Assembly (NCBI GenBank): GCA_029718625.1
Contig: CM056379.1
Location: 69,496,670 to 69,560,669 of the forward strand
Source: Synaphobranchus kaupii
Lineage: Eukaryota > Chordata > Actinopteri > Anguilliformes > Synaphobranchidae
DNA: 64,000 bases
Reading direction: 5' to 3'
Shown: positions 54,954 through 64,000 of the stretch, in pieces
Numbering within the stretch: position 1 is the first letter of the stretch
How the letters are laid out: the number at the start of each line of letters is the position of its first letter
The notes under the pieces: model-generated
Told to the model about the DNA's origin: nothing
Database searches by the model: none
Seen by the model: only the letters and a program-made list of their open reading frames with translations
Translations under genes and position numbers: made by a program

Positions 54954-56294
54954 TTAAAGGGTAATTCCACCCAAAAAAAGACATATTGCCCAAACTACTG
55001 TGCATGTACTAGGTACGTGGTTTACGATAAACTACAATGGCTTACAGTTCAGACAACAGGTTGCCACGCCCACTGAATAACGTTATAGAAGCGGAGGCTG
55101 AGGGGCTGGGCATTTTACTGCTAGTGTAGTGCCTGTCTGCAGCATTTCTTCGAGACTAGAGCGGCCACGTAACTCGCCGGAAAGTTGTCCACTAATGTAA
55201 CAGTTATACTGAGAAAATACCACCATCATTAGCTCAGTCTCCAGAAAAACGGGGGAAATATGGCCCATCATTTATCTATGTTTGGTATCGTAAAAACATT
55301 AGCCAGTCTGTAACACTTAGCTAGGCTATGCACCCCGGTTCCATGTTGGAAAATCAACCCCGACCTCCCATTTTTCAGTATGAAATGCTTTTGTATCGAC
55401 CAACATGCCGATACAGAATATTCAAAGTTAAAACGTCTTTGTTGTAGGCTACATTGTTGTAGGCCGTTTTAGCAATGTTTGCTAGCAAAGCCAAAACTTT
55501 CCCAGTGCAACTCGAACGCACTGATGTCGGTAAAAACATGGAAATGCGTTTATCACCCTGATATCCAACCTCCTTCCATTAACCAATGCAAGGTTAGCTA
55601 CTATGGCCTACTGCATGGCAAACATATTTAAAAACCTATTTGTTTTATGCCAAGAAACGTGTTGCTAACAATAGCTAATGCACTAGCCCAGAAAAAATAC
55701 ATTGATTCTGTAATCGAATGCTCAAAGCGAAACCGTTCAATTATGTCAGCAAGCTAATGTTAGTCTACATAATGGTCATGGATCATAATGTAATGTTAGT
55801 TGACATGGTTCCTTACTGGGTGATTCAATAAAGCAGAGGAACATGGAGGCTACAGGGAATCAGGGAATAGCCTACCGGAGGAGCTCCACTCTGTAACTGA
55901 CAGCACTCGAGTCCTGTTTGGTTTAGGTTGCCAAAATATCTTTAGGAAATAACGTAGCCTATCAATGTAATTTTCTGACATTATAGTAAAATAGCAATGA
56001 TAGCTAGCTTGAGCTACGATGTGTCCTTATTCAGAACAGTGAGATGCAGGCAGAATTTCTTCCCTCGCTGGCTCCGCCTACTTGCCTATGTCATTTACAC
56101 ACCCACTTGAAAACACTAGTCTTTCAGAGACCAGGAAGTGGTAGAGGTATACGTCATTTTGACATATACCTCTACCAAATTTTCTACTTTATATTCAAAT
56201 AACTCATAATAAAAAAATTTTTTGGCCAGCCACAAAGAAAGACTTGATCTGTTCAATAAGGTTAATGTTGTTTTTGGGTGGAATTACCATTTAA
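54954..56294. mobile_element. TTAA-flanked element with 20-bp TIRs, Kolobok-like
   Basis: TTAA at 54954-54957 and 56291-56294 flanks the ends AGGGTAATTCCACCCAAAAA and, reverse-complemented, ATGGTAATTCCACCCAAAAA. TTAA duplication with ends starting in purines is described for Kolobok, whereas piggyBac ends start with CC; assignment is therefore tentative. The 1,333-bp inside has no open frame over 65 codons. The host text on its left lacks about 29 bp that copy 6 has (compare 59240-59280), so a small deletion accompanied or followed insertion. Confidence 0.65.
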
Positions 56295-56391
56295 ACCATC
56301 ACAAGAGGCAAATGTATATGCTTTATAATGGACAAAACTAATTGAATTCATTTTATGACATGTATTGGATAGGGTTTTGGACCCATAGATA

Positions 56392-57905
<1,514 letters not shown>

Positions 57906-59572
57906 TTAAACTCCTTTGCGTAGAAGGTGACGCCAGTGGGACCTTTTTGCTCAACTGAGACATTCGTTGCTACTGCAGCCAAACTATTAGTGGAAATCAC
58001 AAACTCTGTGTTTTAACTTTATTGGACAGTTTGTGACTATTTCTGCCGAATACGGAGTTTCTAAGTGTCACTATTTCCCCGTAGAAAGTCCATTTAACAA
58101 GCAACCCCCACCTAGTCTATACCTACCCACGTGTGACATAGTGGACAATAGTGTCTATGTTTGAGTTCATAAATATATTTATTCACCATATAAAATTTGA
58201 ATAACGTCATAGCAACAAGATAAACCCAACAATAGCCTGATCGTATGCCAGAAAAGCAGTGAAAAGCCCTGCTCACTCAAATGTAAAATAAACTGAGAAA
58301 ATACTGTCTCATTCTACCATGTATTCTAATAGCAATATATGCTACTAAATATGAAATAAATATACAATCCTACCATTGATTTTACACATCGAGATGTTCC
58401 TTTCAAAATTCAGTGGTCATTTATTGTCTGGTACAATCGGTTTGAGAAATATACAACACTTTATACCGCTATTACACTATCTGAAACGTCGACTCATAAT
58501 ACCCCCCATGCCCTGCAAGCCCGTCTCATTCATTACAGTTCATTCTGGTTTAATTGTCGGCTCTTTTATCCAATAGAGTACATTATAACCTTAATAATGG
58601 TATGTGCAACGTCTTATTGGGTGCTTTGAAAAATTAATTGCAGGCCAGCGTAACAGCAGTTTTTGTTTTAATGGTCTTGTATAACACAAGCTCGATAGAA
58701 AACGCATTAAGGAGGGGAGTATTCCCTTTCTCGATATGTAAGTATTTTTACATCTAAAATGCGGTTGGTCTCACTGGCTGCATATGTACGTTTTTCCACT
58801 TGAGCACTGTCTTTCCAATATGATTTATAGGCCTATTGTTATTTTCTCATTTTGAGTGCATTTTCTCATTTTGAGTGCATACTGTAGTGCAATCGTTAAA
58901 TTTATTTTTGATGTAGACGACCGATTTTCATTGAAGATAGAACATTTGGCAGCATTTTGCAGATGGTGGAATACTATTTTAGTTTCATGTTATTGTACAT
59001 AATATAGGCTATGACGTATATATTTGTCACGTAGGGCAAATGCTCATTCAAATTTACTGTGCACTGATATGTGGTAGATTAATGTAAAGTTTTTCCTTGG
59101 AGTCATGAGTAGGAAAAAAAAAAAAACAACAGAAAAGTAAAAGTATACATACTGGGGCAAAAGTATACATACTGTAGAGTACAGGGAAAAGTGATGTTTT
59201 ACTGAGGTACAAGAGTGAATGATTAGGCTACATATTTAGGTGTATGTAACACTGATATCAATGTTTGTATCTTAAACCATCAGAAGGAGCAAATGTATAT
59301 GCTTTATAATGGACAAAACTAATTTTATTCATTTTATGACATGTTTTGCATAGGGGTTTTTGATCCATAGATATCTACCCCCCTATACTGATGAAAATAT
59401 AGTAATTCCCAATTTTCTTTGCATTTTTCCAAAGTTTCTTTGCATTTGTGGCACTTTATTTTGACTTGACTTATGAAAATAAACAAATATTTGTATTGTA
59501 AATGGTACACCTGTCTTGTTTCATTCAAGCCATTTATCAAGTTTATGTGATGCTCACACCTGTGGCTCTACC
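57906..59572 (-). mobile_element. TTAA element (piggyBac-like), copy 6, minus strand, inserted in the Tc1 element
   Basis: Begins TTAA (57906-57909) then ACTCCTTTGCGTAGAAGGTG, the family's right end reversed. It follows the family closely (GAGACATTCGTTGCTACTGC, ACCGATTTTCATTGAAGATAG, GTGATGCTCACACCTG) and is broken at 59573 by a copy of the 8007-type TIR element. Related Tc1 elements have GAGTTTAAATG at the junction, which contains TTAA and would be the target. The left terminal 60 bp of the family are missing. Confidence 0.7.
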
Positions 59573-60175
59573 TTGGCGATCTTGGCGCTTGGTCTAAGCG
59601 CGTGGCGTAAAGTCCATTTAGGGCCTGTCCAAGTCCACTTTTGCTATTTTCACAGCATGTGTTTTGGGTGCTAAGCATGGCACAATGTGCAAATGGGCTG
59701 AACCTAGTCTCTTCATTAATTATAGGTGTGTCTTGGGTGTGACATGCAATAAACCAATCAAAATGTCATATCCCATTCCCTTTAAAAGCCTGCTTTTTCA
59801 CCTTGGCGGATTGCTTGATGGGGAAACAGACATGCTCGTGCATGTTTAGTGCGATCAAGGAATAGATTAAATGGATCAATAGTATGATCAATATTATTTG
59901 GACTAACCATTAGACTATGAGTTTCCGATAATTCCCGACAGGGCTATTATTTTACAAAATATATGCGGTTAAATTTCGTTAAAATGACCTGCAACAGCTG
60001 AGAATAAACTATTAATGGCTTCAGTCTCACCTTAGAAAATGCCAAATTAGCCTGCTTGTTCAACGAATTTCGTTTGATTATGCAATGAAAGTGTCAAACA
60101 TCAATTCCATGAGGCTGTTCTCATGGAGTTCTCGAAGTTCAAGCTTCATCCGAAGTTCATTAGGCTACCTGTATA
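59573..60175 (+). mobile_element. Partial copy of the 8007-9948 TIR element
   Basis: Starts TGGCTCTACCTTGGCGATCT and follows 8007-8590 collinearly (CTTGGTCTAAGCGCGTGGCG, CCTTTAAAAGCCTGCTTTTT, CCTGCAACAGCTGAGAATAA) with scattered differences. A short extra segment lies near 60088-60140. It stops where foldback B begins. The remaining 1.3 kb and the right end are missing. Confidence 0.7.
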
Positions 60176-60183
60176 GTAATATT

Positions 60184-61398
60184 TATCTGAACAAAAACGT
60201 CTCCGACGTAAAGAAAGCCAAGTTACTCACGCATAGCCTACAGAGCGCTGTCTATAAGTCCTTAATTCCAACTTGCAAAAACTAGGCCTGCCTTTAAAGG
60301 TATTGATATCAAAATGTGGCCAAGTTACAACTAACAATATTGCCTATCGTAGCTCACACTAAATAAACAAGTTCTATTCCAAAGCAATGCTATCCAAACT
60401 TTCCTAAATTATTTAATGCAACTTGGCCCTGTGTTTCTTAGCATATGAAGAGATTGTGCCTCATGGACCAACATATGATTTCAATTAATGTTGTTAACAG
60501 TTGATGAATAATTACACTCCAAAAAGGATACGGTTATACTTTGTTGGCAAGTTTACTTTAGAAAATGTACAGGGTTTTAAAATGTTAACTGCTGCTACAG
60601 ATTTCTTTACTATTCACAAGCAGACATTTATATCAAGAAACATCATGTACAATAGAGAAAGGGGGGATGAATAAATAAATGCAGATAAAAATAAGTAATA
60701 TTTTTAAAATAGCGTACATATAGCATTTTTACAAACGTATCCAGACATGTTTGTGGGTCAGATGATAGAAAATAAGTAATGGTACTAATTTTCTTAACAT
60801 AATAATAGTTATATTTACAAACAGAATTTTGTGAACACAAGGATATCTATGCTCTGTAGGACCACACAGGTTTTGATAGAAATCCAAATATTCCAAATAA
60901 ATCAATCAATAAATAATAATAATAATAATAATAAATTTTATTCATTCTGTGCTTTTCATAGACCCAAAGCAGTGGATGCAGACAATTATTCAAACATGCC
61001 CTATAGTGTAGTAATGTTTCTGTTTAATTTCTAAGTGCAACACATCTGAATCAGAGTATTTCCACTATAAATTATTCTCATTTTGCAGTTTGATGTGGAA
61101 CATACAGTTTTATTGACCACATTCTCTTGAGATGGTACAATGAAGAAACACAGGGCCAAGTTGCATTAAATAATTTAGGAAAGTTTGGATAGCATTGCTT
61201 TGGAATAGAGCTAGTTTATTTAGTGTGAGCTACGATAGGCAATATTGTTAGTTGCAACTTGGCCACATTTTGATATCAATACTTTTAAAGGCAGGCCTAG
61301 TTTTTGCAAGTTGGAATTAAGGACTTATAGACAGCGCTCTGTAGGCTATGCGTGAGTAACTTGGCTTTCTTTACGTCGGAGACGTTTTTGTTCAGATA
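60184..61398. mobile_element. Foldback element with 254-bp inverted arms, copy B
   Basis: Arms 60186-60439 and 61143-61396 are inverted copies (TCTGAACAAAAACGTCTCCG at the left tip). TA lies on both sides (60184-60185, 61397-61398), compatible with a TA target, though the right flank is shared with copy A so this is not proof. The 703-bp spacer has (AAT)n at about 60916-60932 and no long open frame. It is longer than copy A by about 300 bp (60440-60760). Confidence 0.85.
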
Positions 61399-62842
61399 TC
61401 ACTTATTTTTGGTAGCTAACTAATGATGAACAATGCATGAAGATAATGACATAGAGACAGAATAGTAGCCTACATGCATTCCAAATAAATGCATGCAGAC
61501 ATTCGCATAACCATAATGCCCTCTACTGACGAGAATGATAACATTTCTCCCACAATTACATTAAAAGAGTTTGTAGATGAGCTGTATTTACTGTCTAATG
61601 GAATACAATGAACAGCACCACCTGAACTATGTATCATGAAGAAGCATGTAAATTAATTAACCAAGTCTATATGGAGACTATGCATGCACAATAGGCTAGA
61701 CGCAAACACCTTGTAGCTGAAAGAAATACATACAGCCTAAAATATGGAAATACAGTTGTAAAATAGGCATATTAGTATTCTATAGAAATAACGTTAGGCT
61801 ATTCAACACTGGCTTGTCAGATTCGTAACTCCAAGCTTCCATGTCTGGGCTACAAGTTGCCGAACTTCATAAGCACAGCATAATACCTTCGCAGTGATTT
61901 TTTTTCGGAGGTAAAAAAAAGCTTGTAGGATACCTTTTTAGCTTGTACCTGCTTCCTGACTAGCAGCTGACTGACGTTTCTCTGGCAAAACTAACGTTGG
62001 CTAACACGCTTAATTGGACAACGCATATTTCCCAGGAATCTTAGCCAGCAAGAAACTAAGAAAGTAGCCTACCAGAGATTATTCTTCTGATTATAATTAT
62101 AATTAAAAATAATTAATAGTTTAAATGTTTGCAGTAAGATACATTGTCTGCAGAGTACCATAGACTAGAGCAATGCTCGGAAGCTATAGTAATTTTTTAA
62201 AAAGTTACTAACCATGAATCATATATGTTTAGGGAATTGGAGGTTTATAAATCCGATGTCTTAAGGGATTACTATTTATAGTAGGCTATCGTCAATTCTT
62301 AATGTATTACCGTAAATTCTTAATTTTCCTAGTAGTTAATTTTATGGAGACATTGTGTTATGTGTAAAAAGGATAAACTGAACAGAGCTGAAGTGAAGAA
62401 ATGAATGAAGACATAATAAAGAAATGTTGGCCGAGGCGAGCGTTGAACGTTCAACTTCCACAGTAAGTCAGACAAGACCGTTGCGGAATGGACAGCACGC
62501 TCCATACAGACGAATATTTTTGTCGGTATTTGTGTGAGATTAAAACATGTAGCCAATTGCATTTTTACATTAATTCAAGAACGCGATGTTAACCAGATGA
62601 TATTCTGCGTTGAAACTTTTTTCTTTGCTTGACAAATGGCCATGGGATGCCTGTTCCCATAACGTTAGCTAGCCTATTGCATTACTGTCGTGGTGTCCAG
62701 TGACTGAATTGTTTAACAGACTACAAGTGAACAGTTAATATTGTAAACGTGTCTTTGCCTTTGCAATAAAAAAATATTTTTGCATGAGAAAACCAGAACA
62801 TGTGCACACTGTTTGAGTCCAAAATGAAATTACACTTTAATA

Positions 62843-62915
62843 TCAACCGGGCGAGGTACGAACCCCCGTCTCTCGCAATACTAAGGCTTGATGCTAACCA
62901 GAAGACCAAAGGGAT
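62843..62915 (-). other. tRNA-like sequence (head type 4) in repeat module
   Basis: Minus strand: TGGTCTTCTGGTTAGCATC (A-box-like) and CGGGGGTTCGTACCTCGCCC (B box with C/G-rich T stem). It follows the conserved GTGAACAGTTAATATTGTAA and CCTTTGCAATAAAAAA body at 62724-62770, as the other heads do. Confidence 0.55.
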
Positions 62916-63379
62916 ATAATCACATGATATATGCCATTTGTCAGTGTCGGTCTGACTTTCACCATTTCACTGTAGTACAAGTGAAATAGGCTTAATATTG
63001 GAAATGTCTTTTGCCTTTTTTTCCGGTAGTTAAATTAAGTGTTTGCAGCTACATTATCTGCAGAGTAGCGTAGACTAGGCTAGAGTCACATTCGGAAGCT
63101 ATTGTTTTTTTTTAAAAGTGACTAACCATGAATCAAATATGTTTGGCGACGTGGCGGTTTATAAATCCGATCTTTTAAAGGATTGCAGCTTATAGGAGGC
63201 TATTATCAATTCTTATCATAAACTCTTAATTTTCCTAGTAGTTCATTTTATGGTTACATTGTGTTATGTGTGAAAAGGATAAAGTGAACAGAGCTGAAGT
63301 GAAGAAATTAATAAATAAATGTTGGCCGAGGTAAGGGGTTTCCACAGTCAGTCAGTCATGACTGCAAGAGCAGAGCGTA

Positions 63380-63429
63380 ACACCCTCCCTAAACCAGACA
63401 AAAGTGAGCGTCCGGTTTGGGGAGGGTGT
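63380..63429. repeat. Hairpin with 20-bp arms and 10-nt loop, second copy
   Basis: ACACCCTCCCTAAACCAGAC (63380-63399) pairs with GTCCGGTTTGGGGAGGGTGT (63410-63429): one A/C mismatch and one G-U type pair. The layout is identical to 21170-21219. Confidence 0.9.
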
Positions 63430-63560
63430 GATATAATACAAGTGAAACATTGAACAGTTAATATTGTAAACCTCTTTTGCCTTTGCAATAAAAATACGTT
63501 AATGTGTCAATGTGAAAATAATAACAGTCTAAGAAATGAAAAGTACTTAACAGTTGCACA

Positions 63561-64000
63561 TGTAGGGTCAAAAGGTGTAATTTATATTTATTAATCAGTC
63601 TCATGTAAGTATAACGCCCTAGAACGAGAAGTAGCACATTCCGCTAAAGGAATTGCGCTGTGGAGTACCCGGTTATTCTAGTGGAAGTAATGTAGAGTCT
63701 AATTACTTTTAAACATTAACAATACTTCACGTTGAATTACGGGAGATTTGTATCTGTTCTGTGAGTATGACTTTCTGCAAATGCTTGAAATATTCACGCC
63801 AAACACCAGATGCAATTAATATAGTTTATTAAAAAGGGATAATCAGGTAATAGGCGATTATATCCCACGGCGGGGTGATTTGGGTATAGATACAAAGGAG
63901 GTAAGGATGCGCGTGCGCGCGGGCGCACGTGGCGGAGACAAAGAGGGAGAGAGGGAAAGAAAGGAAGATGGAGGTGAAGCACACAGGCACACGGGTACAC
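63561..64000. other. Unassigned sequence, possibly LTR-like, with purine-rich end
   Basis: 63804-63840 (CACCAGATGCAATTAATATAG, TTTATTAAAAAGG) resembles the LTR-like text near 39183. 63935-63990 is GA-rich. The ORF running off the window edge on the minus strand is low-complexity and not supported. Confidence 0.3.

Larger units (their letters stand above)
52959..56390 (-). mobile_element. TTAA element (piggyBac-like), copy 5, minus strand, with nested elements
   Basis: Begins TTTAACTCCCTTGCGCAGAT, the family's right end in reverse, with CAACAGAGACATTCGTTGCTCC. It is interrupted at about 53075-53805, resumes (AAGTGTCACTATTTTCCC), holds a 1.3-kb TTAA-flanked element at 54954-56294, and then continues (AACCATCACAAGAGGCAAATG) until the Sleeping Beauty-like element begins at 56392. 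The rest of its far end is not found. A 15-C run lies at 53852-53866. Confidence 0.65.
61399..63560 (+). repeat. Right flank of foldback B with internal tandem duplication
   Basis: Homologous to 20411-21351. 61721-62058 is an extra block absent from A. Two related units occur: 62125-62480 and 63040-63440, both with TCTGCAGAGTA, TTCGGAAGCTAT or TCGGAAGCTAT, ACTAACCATGAATCA and GTGAACAGAGCTGAAGTGAA. Only the second carries the hairpin. Between them is a module with a tRNA-like sequence. No coding region. Confidence 0.75.

Noticed and set aside
63794..64000. 68-codon ORF at the window edge
   Set aside because: Low-complexity translation of a purine-rich tract and cut by the window end.

Overview
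The window is vertebrate, most likely teleost, and consists almost entirely of transposable elements. I found no host protein-coding gene, rRNA gene or functional tRNA gene. The teleost assignment rests on repeat families typical of bony fish: L2-clade LINEs with (TGTAA)n tails, a Sleeping Beauty-type Tc1 element, a ZMYM-like hAT, tRNA-derived SINEs and a chromodomain Ty3/gypsy element. The species cannot be told from the sequence. Intergenic DNA is AT-rich, whereas the younger LINE insertions are clearly GC-richer.

Layout. 1-5.5 kb: a 2-kb non-autonomous TTAA element (piggyBac-like, copy 1), a SINE, a short-TIR element and a second SINE with a 15-bp target-site duplication. 5.6-15 kb: an old DNA element (reverse orientation) holding an L2 3' end, then a second TTAA element carrying a 1.9-kb TIR element and a nearly full-length L2 with broken frames. 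15-19.5 kb: mostly unassigned sequence plus a 5'-truncated LINE (minus strand) with an unbroken 515-codon reverse-transcriptase reading frame. 19.5-23 kb: a foldback element with 252-bp arms, a shared right flank repeated at 60-63.5 kb, a SINE and a TTAA-element fragment. 23-27.7 kb: an old hairpin-ended repeat interrupted by a LINE 3' end and a decayed hAT transposase gene.

27.7-36.5 kb: three head-to-tail copies of a long non-coding repeat with hairpin+CTAA 3' ends. It has about 480-500-bp internal monomers and embedded tRNA-like modules; the second copy is interrupted by a TTAA element. 36.5-39.2 kb: a TTAA-element fragment with a 102-bp MITE, then a second copy of the old DNA element, inverted relative to the first. 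39.8-50.5 kb: the 5' half of a LINE, then a chromodomain gypsy retrotransposon that lost its reverse transcriptase and integrase core. An L2 sits in its 5' LTR and a complete 4.4-kb LINE in its 3' LTR. 50.5-60.2 kb: unassigned DNA and a nested series (TTAA copy 5, Kolobok-like element, Sleeping Beauty-like element, TTAA copy 6, TIR element). 60.2-63.6 kb: the second foldback element and its duplicated right flank.

The elements do not form a pathway. What links them is their order of insertion, which can be read directly from target-site duplications and from uninterrupted paralogous sites inside the same window. The least ordinary signals are a repeat module that pairs one conserved body with several different tRNA-like heads, two conserved 20-bp-arm hairpins, the long-arm foldback family, the tandem hairpin-ended repeats, and one LINE whose reading frame is intact.
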